DNA from: Gammaproteobacteria bacterium
GTDB taxonomy: Bacteria; Pseudomonadota; Gammaproteobacteria; Enterobacterales; GCA-2746155
Length of the DNA stretch: 51,717 bases
Assembly (NCBI GenBank): GCA_030589945.1
Contig: JAUUZN010000008.1
Coordinates: 1-51,717 of the forward strand
Direction: 5' to 3'
The position numbers and the translations under genes are program-made. Below the pieces are notes generated by a model. It saw only the letters and a program-made list of their open reading frames with translations. It searched no databases and was not told where the DNA came from. Of the stretch, positions 8,006 to 17,493 are shown piece after piece (the stretch's first letter is position 1; the number at the start of each line of letters is the position of its first letter).

Positions 8006-8392
8006 TTATAGATGTTCGTTAAGTAATTCACGGATCTGCTCTGGGATGGCAATGCTCTGCTCAGTCCTATAACTAAAATGCACCATGATTGACTCACCCG
8101 TAGCAACACAACGTCCATTTTGCCATGCCTGTTGTGCCACGGTAAATGACGAACGGCCAATTTTTTTGATATTGGTTTTAATTTCTACTTCAGCATTGAA
8201 ATAAATCTGTAGTTTAAAATCCACTGACATACTGACTAAAATTAATGGCCATTCTTTTAAATTCATTTCGGGTGTAAAAATTTTGAATATGGGTTCCCTT
8301 GCATTTTCAAACCAAACTGGAAGACGAGTATTATTAATGTGTCCCAAAGCATCCGTATCAGAAAATCCAGGTTGAATTGTTTCAGTAAACAT
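8006..8392 (-). CDS. Acyl-CoA thioesterase, 4HBT family
   Basis: The 128-residue hot-dog fold protein starts with FSDTDALGHINNTRLPVWFENAR, the active-site segment of the 4-hydroxybenzoyl-CoA thioesterase family, in which the Asp of TDALGH is catalytic. The length is typical (about 130). ATG is preceded by GGAG at a good distance. It hydrolyses an acyl-CoA thioester; the natural substrate cannot be read from the sequence. It is probably co-transcribed with the CDF gene 18 bases downstream. Confidence 0.88.
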   Translation of the reverse strand: MFTETIQPGFSDTDALGHINNTRLPVWFENAREPIFKIFTPEMNLKEWPLILVSMSVDFKLQIYFNAEVEIKTNIKKIGRSSFTVAQQAWQNGRCVATGESIMVHFSYRTEQSIAIPEQIRELLNEHL

Positions 8393-8425
8393 TCAAGTCT
8401 CCAATTTATTCAAAAGTTATTGATT

Positions 8426-8818
8426 TTAGTTAGAACTATCGGTTGGCAATATCTTACTATTACGTCTACGGATGAACCACCATTTGATGGTATGAATTAT
8501 TTGATAGAGCAAAATTCCAAAAATATCGGCGAACCAGTCTCGCCAAGAAAAAGAGCGCCAGGGCAAATAATACTGGATCACTTCAATTAGCAAACCAAAG
8601 AGTGCCAGAGCAACGATTGACCATAGTCCATACCTAGATTGTAACCAATGACTGAGTAAAAACGAGAGAACAAAAAATATCAGTGCATGGGCTAACTTGT
8701 CGCTAAACAATATTGGACTCACGACGCCGGTGATAACACTGAGAGTAGCAATGAGAGTTGCGAAAACTCCCAACATGAATAAAATTCTATAGGTTTTTTG
8801 ATTAATTAATTCAAACAT
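8426..8818 (-). CDS. VanZ-like integral membrane protein
   Basis: The 130-residue protein has four predicted membrane segments (about 11-32, 42-60, 65-85, 93-112). It carries the VanZ-family signatures DKLAHALIFFVLSFLL and LLIEVIQYYLPWRSFSWRDWFADIFGILL, where the conserved acidic residues lie in the third and fourth helices. VanZ itself gives low-level teicoplanin resistance, but most chromosomal relatives have no known role, so no function is assigned. It is 33 bases upstream of the thioesterase gene. Confidence 0.85.
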   Translation of the reverse strand: MFELINQKTYRILFMLGVFATLIATLSVITGVVSPILFSDKLAHALIFFVLSFLLSHWLQSRYGLWSIVALALFGLLIEVIQYYLPWRSFSWRDWFADIFGILLYQIIHTIKWWFIRRRNSKILPTDSSN

Positions 8819-8897
8819 CTCAATCCATGCAATTAGGTCTAGTATTCTCAGTCTAGTCGTGTGAGTAGGCTAGCCTATGATGGATTGAAAAGAAAGA

Positions 8898-9908
8898 CTA
8901 GTTTACAGCCTTAAGAGCATTTCTTTGACTGACTAACACTCGGTTTCTTCCAGCGCTCTTAGCATCATACAACCCCTCATCAGCACGCTCAACAACCTGA
9001 CGCCAACTAGCAAGACGCTGACCTAAATGGCGCGAACAGGCAAGACCAGCACTAGTGGTTAAATACCCCAGTGGAGATTCTGTATGTTCGATATTCAGAT
9101 CGGCCAAACCTTCTATGATTCTTTTAACCGGGATCAGTGCTTCATCAATATTAGTATCAGGCATCACAAGGAGAAATTCTTCGCCACCATAGCGATAAAC
9201 GGCATCAGATTCTCTAATGGCTTCTGCAAAATGTGAAGATACAGCTTCCAACACCTTGTCGCCTGCCTGATGGCCATAATGATCATTATACTTTTTAAAA
9301 TAGTCGATATCTAAAAGCACAATTGAATAAGGTCGACCATGACGAATGCCAGCAGCATGGACTTTCATGATATCCACTTCCATGGAACGACGATTCCCTA
9401 GACCCGTTAGGGGATCAATCATCGATAAGGTTATTAGCTTGCGATTGGTTGCCTCTAGTAATTCTGTTCGTTTTTCAATTTTAGATTCAAGTTCCTCAGA
9501 ATGGATTCGCATTAATTGTGTATAGGCGTTAACAATATTGGTCCGAGTCACTATTCCTAACATCGTTCCCTCTGCTGAGGTGACTAACAAATGTTTAAGT
9601 TTCTTTTGTTCAATGTATTTAATGGCATCGGCAACGAGCATGTCTTGTGCGACCGTTGGTGGAGAGGTCAACATATAATCCGCGACTGGACGTTCCATAA
9701 TTCTAGGATCACTGCTGTTTAAACTAATGATTCTTACGAGGTCACGTTCGGTCAACAACCCTAGTGGGATGCGATGATCGTCATCTGCGATAACACAACA
9801 TGAATAATTGTTGTCGGTAAGTATCTTGAAAACCGACTTCAAACTTGTTTCTGGACTTATACAGTCAACTTCGGAGGTCAAAATATCATTTAGTGTGAAT
9901 TGACTCAT
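8898..9908 (-). CDS. Diguanylate cyclase with N-terminal CBS pair
   Basis: The 336-residue protein has two CBS domains (about 8-65 and 75-130), a short helical linker rich in Glu/Lys (135-155), and a GGDEF domain from about 158. The catalytic motif is GGEEF (241-245), which is an active form. RESD (232-235) sits exactly five residues before it, the position of the RxxD product-inhibition site. It should make cyclic di-GMP from two GTP in the cytoplasm, with CBS domains perhaps sensing adenine nucleotides. No membrane segment is seen. A long non-coding stretch precedes it, so it probably has its own promoter. Confidence 0.92.
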   Translation of the reverse strand: MSQFTLNDILTSEVDCISPETSLKSVFKILTDNNYSCCVIADDDHRIPLGLLTERDLVRIISLNSSDPRIMERPVADYMLTSPPTVAQDMLVADAIKYIEQKKLKHLLVTSAEGTMLGIVTRTNIVNAYTQLMRIHSEELESKIEKRTELLEATNRKLITLSMIDPLTGLGNRRSMEVDIMKVHAAGIRHGRPYSIVLLDIDYFKKYNDHYGHQAGDKVLEAVSSHFAEAIRESDAVYRYGGEEFLLVMPDTNIDEALIPVKRIIEGLADLNIEHTESPLGYLTTSAGLACSRHLGQRLASWRQVVERADEGLYDAKSAGRNRVLVSQRNALKAVN

Positions 9909-10282
9909 GATCTAATTCCAAATGCCTCATAATTACTTTTGGTCATTATTTATCCCTGAGAGTAACCGTAGTATTCTAATTATTGGATGTCCGTATCCGT
10001 CGTGTGGGTTAAATCCTACAGGATAAAGCGCATCAAAAACAAGTGACTTTTCAAAGAGTTAGTGTGCTTAGCTAATGTTAGTTATAAGAAAGTCCTTATA
10101 AATCACATAGATATGATGTTTTTAATGGGTAAAATTTGCAAGAATAAAAACTGAAAAGTGTGACTCGGTTTGAACTTATTATGAAAACATTTCAATATAA
10201 CGACGCTTTTTGACCATAAGTTGTCGTTATAAATTATTATTAGGGATAATTGCTATCAACAAACTTTTAATATTGCGACATG
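9909..10282. other. Intergenic region between gcvPB and the GGDEF gene
   Basis: No convincing ORF was found in these 374 bases. The stretch should hold the GGDEF gene promoter and the 3' end of the gcv transcript. Two palindromes stand out: ATCCTACAGGAT (10013-10024), and ATAACGAC / GTCGTTAT (10197-10204 and 10223-10230) with an 18-base loop. The second lies 53 bases past the gcvPB stop but has no T tract, so I do not call it a terminator. Confidence 0.5.
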
Positions 10283-11746
10283 CTAAGGCTGTTTTATCCA
10301 AGCTAAATCTAGTTCTCTTGCTGCTCGCACGTCATCAAGTCTCTTTACCGGCATTGTAAGAGGCGCAGAAGTCACCTGAGTGGCATCATGATTCGCTTCC
10401 GCTAAAATTTGCACCATGGCGGCTATAAAACCATCCATTTCATCTTTACTTTCCGTTTCAGTGGGCTCTATAAGCAGACATTCGGGTATCAATAATGGAA
10501 AATAAGTGGTGGGGGCATGGTATCCAAGATCGAGTAATCTTTTCGCAAAGTCCATGGCCGTTACACCCAATTCTTTTGCTTCCTTTTTCAGGGTAACAAT
10601 GAATTCATGGGTTGCCCTACGCTGTGGGAAAGCAATCTGGAAACCTGATTGAATAAATTGCGCCTGCATGTAGTTTGCATTGAGTGTTGCAAACTCACCC
10701 ACTCGCACAAGACCTTCTCGACCAAGGAGTCTCGCATAAATATAGGCGCGTACAAGAATGCCAGCATTACCACCAAAGGCTGAAAGGCTACCAATGCTTT
10801 CTGGCATCTGAGCCTTACCTTTCCACTGATAAAATTTATGTCCATCAACGTTTTTAACCGTGACGTGCGGAGTTGGCATAAAGGGCACTAAACGTTTATT
10901 AATCCCTATAGGTCCACTTCCCGGACCACCACCGCCATGGGGAGTAGCAAAGGTCTTATGCAGATTCATATGCATCACGTCAAAACCCATTTCGCCGGGT
11001 TTCACCTTGCCTAAAATTGCGTTCAGGTTTGCGCCATCGTAATACAGTAATCCACCGGCATCATGAACAATTTTCGATATAGTCTCAATATATTTTTCAA
11101 AGACACCAAGGGTTGATGGGTTCGTCATCATAATTCCGGCTGTCTGTGGACCGACCATTTCTTTAAAAGCTGTGAGATCGACATCACCTTCTTTATCGGT
11201 GGGTATTTCACGAACCTTGTAACCGCACATGGCAGCCGTTGCCGGATTGGTTCCATGGGCCGAATCGGTGATAAGAATCTCAGTTCTTTGGTGATCACCT
11301 CGCGACTCATGGTAGGCACGGATCATTCGGATACCGGAAAATTCACCCTGTGCACCCGCCATGGGTGCCAGTGAGACTTCATCCATACCCGTGACATCTT
11401 TTAATATTTCCTGAAGGTCGTGCATGCAGGAAAGAAAGCCTTGGCTTTTTGAGTCGGGCGCTAATGGATGACGATCAATGATCCCCGGCAGCATTGAATA
11501 TTTCTGCGCACCTCTGGGATTGTACTTCATCGTACAGGAGCCTAATGGATAAAAATGGGTATCGATAGAGAAGTTCTTCTGCGATAATTTGGTGTAGTGG
11601 CGTACAGCCTGTAACTCTGAAACCTCAGGCAAATCAACCGATTTAGATCGTAAAAACTGCTCTGGGATCCCTGGCAATGCTGGCTTGCTCTGAGGGAATT
11701 GTGCCGGTGCTTTTCGCCCCTCTTTGGACAGTTCAAAAATAAGCAT
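10283..11746 (-). CDS. gcvPB: Glycine dehydrogenase (decarboxylating) subunit 2
   Basis: The 487-residue product is the C-terminal half of glycine decarboxylase as a separate subunit. The pyridoxal-phosphate site is visible in [19 protein letters not shown], with Lys264 as the likely Schiff-base lysine; SCTMKYNP and DSAHGTNPA are also conserved. With subunit 1 it decarboxylates glycine and passes the aminomethyl group to the lipoyl arm of GcvH. The gene starts in a TAATG overlap with gcvPA, so production of the two halves is coupled. E. coli has one fused GcvP; the split form is common in many other bacteria. Confidence 0.96.
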   Translation of the reverse strand: MLIFELSKEGRKAPAQFPQSKPALPGIPEQFLRSKSVDLPEVSELQAVRHYTKLSQKNFSIDTHFYPLGSCTMKYNPRGAQKYSMLPGIIDRHPLAPDSKSQGFLSCMHDLQEILKDVTGMDEVSLAPMAGAQGEFSGIRMIRAYHESRGDHQRTEILITDSAHGTNPATAAMCGYKVREIPTDKEGDVDLTAFKEMVGPQTAGIMMTNPSTLGVFEKYIETISKIVHDAGGLLYYDGANLNAILGKVKPGEMGFDVMHMNLHKTFATPHGGGGPGSGPIGINKRLVPFMPTPHVTVKNVDGHKFYQWKGKAQMPESIGSLSAFGGNAGILVRAYIYARLLGREGLVRVGEFATLNANYMQAQFIQSGFQIAFPQRRATHEFIVTLKKEAKELGVTAMDFAKRLLDLGYHAPTTYFPLLIPECLLIEPTETESKDEMDGFIAAMVQILAEANHDATQVTSAPLTMPVKRLDDVRAARELDLAWIKQP

Positions 11747-13164
11747 TAGCGCTTACCCCCACTGTCGGGTAGCGTTGAAGTTGCATCAAGCAAGCTCATC
11801 ACCTCTAATAGGGCTTGATAATACACCTCGATGTCCGAATCATTGCGCATTTCAGTAGCACAGACCAACAGTACATTTCCTAGGTTCGGCTCGCCAAGTT
11901 CCGGAAAATCTTTCTTTAAATTATAGCCCCCTAGAATATTTCTTTTTGCCAATTCTTCAATGACTAACTCTGCGGGATGATTTAATTTTAGTGCTGCCTC
12001 ATGAAATCGAGGACTCTCAAAGAGTAACTCTACACCGTCAATGGATGATAGTTTTTGCACCAATTTTTCGGTATTTGCCACACAATTTGCTGCGACACTT
12101 TCTAACCCTACGGCACCTAATATTGCCATATGTATGGTGGAAGCCGTAACGGCTAATCCCTGATTTGTACAGATGTTGGAGGTTGCCTTGGCTCTGCGAA
12201 TATGCTGTTCTCGGGCCTGGAGTGTTAAGGTGTAACCGGTTTTACCATCAAGATCAATGGTCTTACCAATGATGCGACCTGGCATTTGCCTTATGAGTGG
12301 TTTGGTGCAGGCCATAAATCCATAGTAAGGTCCACCCGAAGCCAATGGAACACCTAAGGGTTGCCCATCACCGACAGCAATATCGGCTCCAGTTTCACCC
12401 CATTCTCCCGGCGGTTTTAGTAAGGCAAGCGCAAGTGGGTTCACCGCAGCAATTAATAAACTATTGTTCGCGTGTGCCCAGTCCGTTAATGCGTCCACCT
12501 GCTCCAAGTGACCAAAAAAATCCGGCTGCTGAATGACCAATGCGGCATAAGTCTCATCTTCATACTGACTCATGATCGCCACATCTAGAACACCGGTTTT
12601 AGCATCATAGGGGATTTCAATCAGTTCAATATTTTGCGACTGTACAATACTCTTGGTGGTTTCTCGATATCGTGGGTGGACTGTGCCGGCAATTAATACC
12701 TTGCGCGTTTTCGCTTTGCGATTACTGCGTACCGCCATAAGCACTGCTTCTGCTACACCACTGGCACCGTCATACAACGATGCATTTGCCGCGAACAGTT
12801 GGGTCAGGTTGACAATGTTACTTTGAAATTCATAAACCAATTGCAACGTGCCCTGACTCGCCTCTGCCTGATAAGGAGTATAGGCCGTTAAAAACTCACC
12901 ACGCATGGTGATATCCCAAACCGCCGCAGGAATATGATGCTCATAAGCCCCTGCGCCGATAAAACAGAGATTGCCAGCATCAAGCTTCGCCCGCTCACTC
13001 ATCATCCTTCCCAGATCCATTTCTGTCAGCGCTGTTGGTACCTTTGCTAACCCTTCGGCGCGGATATTGGCTGGAATTTCATCAAATAAATCTTCAATTG
13101 AACTCACGCCAATGGCGGAAAGCATTTGTTCGATGTCTGTTTGACTGTGTGGAATAAAAGGCAT
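11746..13164 (-). CDS. gcvPA: Glycine dehydrogenase (decarboxylating) subunit 1
   Basis: The 472-residue protein matches the N-terminal half of Gcv[16 protein letters not shown] at the start, then [33 protein letters not shown] and the C-terminal SNICTNQGL region. It has no PLP lysine of its own and forms the structural partner of subunit 2. It lies 15 bases after gcvH and ends in a one-base overlap with gcvPB, in the order gcvT-gcvH-gcvPA-gcvPB. Confidence 0.96.
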   Translation of the reverse strand: MPFIPHSQTDIEQMLSAIGVSSIEDLFDEIPANIRAEGLAKVPTALTEMDLGRMMSERAKLDAGNLCFIGAGAYEHHIPAAVWDITMRGEFLTAYTPYQAEASQGTLQLVYEFQSNIVNLTQLFAANASLYDGASGVAEAVLMAVRSNRKAKTRKVLIAGTVHPRYRETTKSIVQSQNIELIEIPYDAKTGVLDVAIMSQYEDETYAALVIQQPDFFGHLEQVDALTDWAHANNSLLIAAVNPLALALLKPPGEWGETGADIAVGDGQPLGVPLASGGPYYGFMACTKPLIRQMPGRIIGKTIDLDGKTGYTLTLQAREQHIRRAKATSNICTNQGLAVTASTIHMAILGAVGLESVAANCVANTEKLVQKLSSIDGVELLFESPRFHEAALKLNHPAELVIEELAKRNILGGYNLKKDFPELGEPNLGNVLLVCATEMRNDSDIEVYYQALLEVMSLLDATSTLPDSGGKR

Positions 13165-13179
13165 TCAATCAATCCTACT

Positions 13180-13569
13180 CTAAGCGTCTTCAATCAGCTC
13201 TAAATACTCATCTGCAGTTAGCAGATCTTCAAAATCAGCTTCATTGTCTACGCTCATTTTGTATAGCCAACCTGATTCATAAGGCTCGTTATTGACATTT
13301 TCAGGAGCGTCTTCAAGCTCTTCATTGACCTCCAAAATATCACCTGAAATGGGGGCATAAATATCTGATGCTGCCTTAACTGATTCAACAACGCCTGTCT
13401 CATCACCCGAGGCAACGGTATCGCCCACTTCTGGAACTTCGATGTAAACCATATCACCCAATAGTTCTTGCGCGTGATCGGTAATTCCCACGGTTGCGTT
13501 ACCTTCATCATCCAATCTCAGCCATTCGTGCTCTTTGCTGTATTTTAACTCACTTGGAACTTCACTCAT
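13180..13569 (-). CDS. gcvH: Glycine cleavage system H protein
   Basis: The 129-residue lipoyl carrier has the usual length. The lipoylation site is Lys65 in [17 protein letters not shown], and the following [12 protein letters not shown] turn is typical. It shuttles the aminomethyl intermediate from GcvP to GcvT and reduced lipoate to lipoamide dehydrogenase (not in this window). It is 70 bases downstream of gcvT. Confidence 0.97.
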   Translation of the reverse strand: MSEVPSELKYSKEHEWLRLDDEGNATVGITDHAQELLGDMVYIEVPEVGDTVASGDETGVVESVKAASDIYAPISGDILEVNEELEDAPENVNNEPYESGWLYKMSVDNEADFEDLLTADEYLELIEDA

Positions 13570-13639
13570 CAGTCGATCCTCTGTCTTAAATTACAATCTA
13601 TGTTGCTCTTTAAAATTTTAAAAAACATTTTATTAATCT

Positions 13640-14725
13640 TTAAAAAACTTGCTGACCATTTCTTACAAAGCCTGGTTTGATGACTCGAACAGGTAGTTGC
13701 TTATTGCGCATTTCTACATAGGCTTGTTCGCCAGTTGCTGCAGGCACTCTGGCAAGAGCAATGCCTACTTTTAACGTGGGAGAAAATGTACCACTGGTAA
13801 TTTCCCCTTCACCAATATTTGGTATGATGACTTTTTGGTGACCTCTGAGGACACCTTTGCCTTCTAATACAAGGCCGACCAATTTCGTTAAAACACCGGC
13901 CTGTTTTTGTGCTTCGATGGATGCACGGCCAACAAAATTACGCTCGGCATCTTTAAGATCGACAGTCCATGCCATGTTCGCTTCTAATGGACTGATTGTC
14001 TCATCCATATCTGAGCCGTATAAGTTCATACCGGCTTCAAGTCTTAATGTATCTCTAGCCCCTAATCCACAGGGTGTAACACCAGCCTTGAGTAAATCAC
14101 TCCAAAACGAATCAACATCAGTAAGCGGAATAGTAATCTCAAAACCATCTTCACCGGTATATCCTGTCCTAGCGATGAACCAATCTTTTGCCTGTGCAGC
14201 AAAAAAAGGTTTTAGAGGTTCTGCCTTGGCTCTTTGTGCATCATTCATCGCTAACATTGCAAGCTGTCGTGACTCGGGGCCTTGGATGGCTAGGGTTGCT
14301 AGATCGGCTCTATGAGTGAGTTTTACATTGAAACCATGGCTTTTAAGATTGATCCACGCCAAGTCTTTTTCTTGGGTTGAAGCGTTGACAACCATTCGAT
14401 AAGACTCATTTGTTAAAAAATAAACAATCAAGTCATCAATAACCCCAGCATCGTCATTGAGCATGCCGCTGTAGAGCGCCTTGCCTGGAATATTAATTTT
14501 TGCCACGTCATTGGCTAATAAAAACTGTAAAAAGGCCGTAGAATCAATTCCTTCAACGTCCACAATCGTCATATGGGAGACGTCAAACATGCCAGCCTTG
14601 GTTCGAACAATATGATGTTCATCCATTTGAGAGCCATAATGCAAGGGCATGTCCCAGCCGCCAAAATCAACCATTTTTGCATTGGCTTCAAGGTGATGAT
14701 TATAAAAAGGTGTTCTGTTAGCCAT
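13640..14725 (-). CDS. gcvT: Aminomethyltransferase (glycine cleavage T protein)
   Basis: The start is placed at ATG 14725, giving 361 residues; a longer frame begins only with a TTG 18 bases upstream. The product begins [20 protein letters not shown] and shows the folate-binding fold signatures [32 protein letters not shown] and [14 protein letters not shown]. It releases ammonia and forms 5,10-methylene-tetrahydrofolate from the GcvH-bound aminomethyl group. Upstream, TATAAT is present on the minus strand near 14815, giving a candidate promoter for gcvTHP; I see no glycine riboswitch in the 126 bases to ubiI. Confidence 0.95.
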   Translation of the reverse strand: MANRTPFYNHHLEANAKMVDFGGWDMPLHYGSQMDEHHIVRTKAGMFDVSHMTIVDVEGIDSTAFLQFLLANDVAKINIPGKALYSGMLNDDAGVIDDLIVYFLTNESYRMVVNASTQEKDLAWINLKSHGFNVKLTHRADLATLAIQGPESRQLAMLAMNDAQRAKAEPLKPFFAAQAKDWFIARTGYTGEDGFEITIPLTDVDSFWSDLLKAGVTPCGLGARDTLRLEAGMNLYGSDMDETISPLEANMAWTVDLKDAERNFVGRASIEAQKQAGVLTKLVGLVLEGKGVLRGHQKVIIPNIGEGEITSGTFSPTLKVGIALARVPAATGEQAYVEMRNKQLPVRVIKPGFVRNGQQVF

Positions 14726-14851
14726 TTTGAATTCCAAACTCAAATTATTACTGTTTTATGAGTCTTTCTTTTTTCAGCAAAAGCTCTATTAAACAGCGAT
14801 CAATAATGGCGGAATTATACAATGCCTTTGGTTTAGATAACACCCAAAAGA

Positions 14852-16174
14852 TCAATCTAAAGCAGGATCCCTAGTCATTTTGGTCAGTTCAGGAAGGTCA
14901 CCCTGAAGTCCCATTGCCTGCAGCATCATTTTTTTCTTTAATTCCAAACTCTTATCGGCATAATTCATGCCCGTTGCTCTAAGCCAGGACTTCAAGGGAA
15001 CATCATCACTGAACATCGATTTAAAAAAGTCCATGGCAAGGATCATTTTTTGATTTTCACATTTACGCCAACGTTCATAGGGTCTGAGTACTTTGCGCTG
15101 TGAGATATCTTGGCCTTTATTGATTGCACTCAGGATCACTTCTGCCAATGTGGTCGCATCCAATAAGCCGAGGTTCACACCCTGACCCGCAAGCGGATGG
15201 ATGGTATGGGCCGCATCACCCACTAGAGCAATACCATCATCAATATAGGATTGTGCGTGGCGACGAATCAGTGGAAATGTTGCCCTGTCGCTGATGAGCT
15301 TTATCGCTCCCAATTTATTGTCAAAGGCTTCGCTTAGTTGCTCATTAAAGCTTTCATCAGGGAGCGATTTCAAAGTTGCTGCCTGCTCTTTCGAAGTCGA
15401 CCATACGATGGAACATTGATGGCAATTTTGCAACGGTAGTAACGCTAAGGGTCCCGACGGTAAAAAGCGCTGCCAGGCACATTTCTGATGAGGATCTTCT
15501 GTCTGAACATGACAAACAAGCGCATGATGATTGTAGGGGACTTTGTCGACATTGATTCCACGCTGCTCTCTTAACCAGGAATTTGCACCATCGGCCGCCA
15601 CCAATAATGGTGCTCGCCATTGCTCACCATTTTCAAGTTTGATTAACCCTCCGCGATCATCCCAATGCGCCTCAGAAGCGGTGACAGGTGCAACTAAAGT
15701 CACATTTTCAAATTGCTGTAATGCCTTATGGAGGCCAGCAACGATTATTTTATTTTCAATGATGTGACCGAGATCAGGCTCCGCCATTTCAGCGGCATCA
15801 AATGAAATGTTTGCATCGGTGAGCGCATCCCAAACATGCATTTTTTCATATCGGCTGACACCCATTGCTTCGATGTACTGCCAACAGTCAAGATTGCGAA
15901 AAATATTTTGACTGGCTCGAGTTATGGCGCTGACTCTTAGATCGAGTGCACAATTGGCCTGTGGCACTTGCCATTCAGAGCGATCAAATACTGCAATGGT
16001 ACGATTCATTTTGTTGAAGGATTCAGCCAAAGAGAGTGCAAGGGTCAGTCCCACCATTCCGCCGCCGACAATAATGATATCGGCCTGATTTCTAGAGAAT
16101 GATTTTGTTGAGGGCTTTATCGCTTCATTTGTGGCTTCATTTGTGGCTTCATTTGTGGAAAGAGTCGACACCAT
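14852..16174 (-). CDS. ubiI: UbiH/UbiF/UbiI-family FAD monooxygenase (second ubiquinone hydroxylase)
   Basis: The 440-residue flavoprotein has the dinucleotide motif IIVGGGMVGLTLALSLAES near residue 34, the DG motif ADGANSWLRE, and the GD motif LVGDAAHTIHPLAGQGVNLGLLDA. Its place directly after ubiH matches ubiI (visC) of E. coli, which hydroxylates C5 of the ubiquinone ring. UbiF-type specificity cannot be excluded. The first 30 residues are an extra, low-complexity extension with NEAT repeated, encoded by a 12-base tandem repeat. The ATG overlaps the ubiH stop (TAATG). Confidence 0.9.
   Translation of the reverse strand: MVSTLSTNEATNEATNEAIKPSTKSFSRNQADIIIVGGGMVGLTLALSLAESFNKMNRTIAVFDRSEWQVPQANCALDLRVSAITRASQNIFRNLDCWQYIEAMGVSRYEKMHVWDALTDANISFDAAEMAEPDLGHIIENKIIVAGLHKALQQFENVTLVAPVTASEAHWDDRGGLIKLENGEQWRAPLLVAADGANSWLREQRGINVDKVPYNHHALVCHVQTEDPHQKCAWQRFLPSGPLALLPLQNCHQCSIVWSTSKEQAATLKSLPDESFNEQLSEAFDNKLGAIKLISDRATFPLIRRHAQSYIDDGIALVGDAAHTIHPLAGQGVNLGLLDATTLAEVILSAINKGQDISQRKVLRPYERWRKCENQKMILAMDFFKSMFSDDVPLKSWLRATGMNYADKSLELKKKMMLQAMGLQGDLPELTKMTRDPALD
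16122..16157. repeat. 12-bp tandem repeat, three copies, inside ubiI
   Basis: GCTTCATTTGTG occurs three times in a row with no mismatch. In the gene it encodes the residue unit Thr-Asn-Glu-Ala, so copy number changes would keep the frame. It lies in an N-terminal extension upstream of the FAD-binding fold. Confidence 0.95.
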
Positions 16175-17493
16175 TAGTTGCTCTCCAATTTAAGAGAAAG
16201 CCCTCTGACAAGTCTTGATTGTTTGCCTGTTAGACCCATTGCCGCTGTTGCTACCTGTGCCCGTAATTCTGGTATCCAATTCATTGCCATCAATATTGTA
16301 TTACGTGGCACACTCACAAGATGAGATGAGTTTGCAAAGAGTCTTGCAATTAGATCGGTAAAATCTACAACCTTATCACGATCATTCTGTCGCCAGTTTT
16401 GATATTCATCCAGTAGCATCTGAGAACCTGGGTCTCGCGTTTCTTTGCAGGCCTTTCTGAGCATGTCACTCAGGGCTGCGACGTCCCTTAGTCCAAGATT
16501 AAAGCCCTGACCCGCAATGGGATGTAAACTTTGTGCGGCATTACCCACCAGTACCAGTCGATTGCCAATGCACTGCTTGGCTGTTAACAAACTTAAGGGA
16601 TATGAGGAGCGCTCGCCAACTCGAGTAATTTTACCCAGACGTTGACCAAAACTATTCTGTAATTGAGCGATAAACTGCTCATCGGATGTTTTAATAATGG
16701 ACGAAGCCTCTTCTGCTTGCATCATCCAAACCAATGAAATTCTATTGTTTGATAGTGGCAAAAAAGCAACTGGGCCACGTTCAGTAAAACGTTCGAAAGC
16801 AACGTTATTGTGGGGTAATTGCGTTTGAATCGTTGAGATCATTGCCACCTGATCATAGGCTTTATCCGAAGACTTAATGCCTGAAAGGCTTCGGATTACA
16901 GAACTTTTACCATCGGCTGCAACCACAAGCCGTGCTCTTAGCGTTTGAGGCTGCTTCTGTTTATTTAATGTGTTCTGTTGGTTGTCTTGTTGGTTGCTTT
17001 GTAAAAAGTCGAGGGAGAGTAGAGAAGCATCCTCTTGCGTTTCTATGGCCGAGACTGACGCTTGGATCAGATCAGTTGTAGATTCTGAAATTGCATTTTG
17101 GATGATGGCTGCAACATCTTCTAACTCAACCACCTGTCCCATGGCCGCAACATTAAGTTGTTTGGCATCAAGGCGACATATTCCAGGGTTGCCTTTATCG
17201 GAGACATGTATTTTTTGGATGGGTGTCGCAATGTTTTTTAATTGTTTCCAGAGTCCTAATCCATTAAATATTCGACAAGAACTCCACGATAGAGCAATGG
17301 CTCTAGCATCAAAACCGAGTGCCTTTGGGCTGGTTTGTAAGTGTGGTTCTATGAGTGCAACTTTTAACGGCAGTGATGACAATGCCAGAGCAAGGCTGCT
17401 TCCCACCATTCCGCCTCCCACTATGGCAACGTCATAAATATCAGAATGAGATTGAGGCAGCCGAGCTAAAAACTCTGCTGATGGTTGATTCAT
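16174..17493 (-). CDS. ubiH: 2-octaprenyl-6-methoxyphenol hydroxylase
   Basis: The 439-residue FAD monooxygenase has VAIVGGGMVGSSLALALSS at the N-terminus, AADGKSSVIR in the middle, and LVGNAAQSLHPIAGQGFNLGLRDVAAL near residue 315. The Asn of GNAA and the GQGFNLG form are typical of UbiH within this family. It hydroxylates the ubiquinone ring in the aerobic pathway. The gene overlaps pepP (ATGA) and ubiI (TAATG), so the three are translationally coupled in the order pepP-ubiH-ubiI, as in E. coli. A linker rich in Gln/Asn (about residues 155-175) is longer than usual. Confidence 0.94.
   Translation of the reverse strand: MNQPSAEFLARLPQSHSDIYDVAIVGGGMVGSSLALALSSLPLKVALIEPHLQTSPKALGFDARAIALSWSSCRIFNGLGLWKQLKNIATPIQKIHVSDKGNPGICRLDAKQLNVAAMGQVVELEDVAAIIQNAISESTTDLIQASVSAIETQEDASLLSLDFLQSNQQDNQQNTLNKQKQPQTLRARLVVAADGKSSVIRSLSGIKSSDKAYDQVAMISTIQTQLPHNNVAFERFTERGPVAFLPLSNNRISLVWMMQAEEASSIIKTSDEQFIAQLQNSFGQRLGKITRVGERSSYPLSLLTAKQCIGNRLVLVGNAAQSLHPIAGQGFNLGLRDVAALSDMLRKACKETRDPGSQMLLDEYQNWRQNDRDKVVDFTDLIARLFANSSHLVSVPRNTILMAMNWIPELRAQVATAAMGLTGKQSRLVRGLSLKLESN

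Noticed and set aside
8821-8887. Inverted repeat CAATCCAT / ATGGATTG upstream of the VanZ-like gene
   Set aside because: Arms are only 8 bases and 51 bases apart; this is expected by chance in a window of this size.
10197-10230. Terminator of the gcv operon
   Set aside because: The 8-bp inverted repeat has an 18-base loop and no T tract, so it does not qualify.
14726-14851. Glycine riboswitch upstream of gcvT
   Set aside because: The non-coding stretch is only 126 bases and shows none of the paired glycine-aptamer helices; only a TATAAT was noted.
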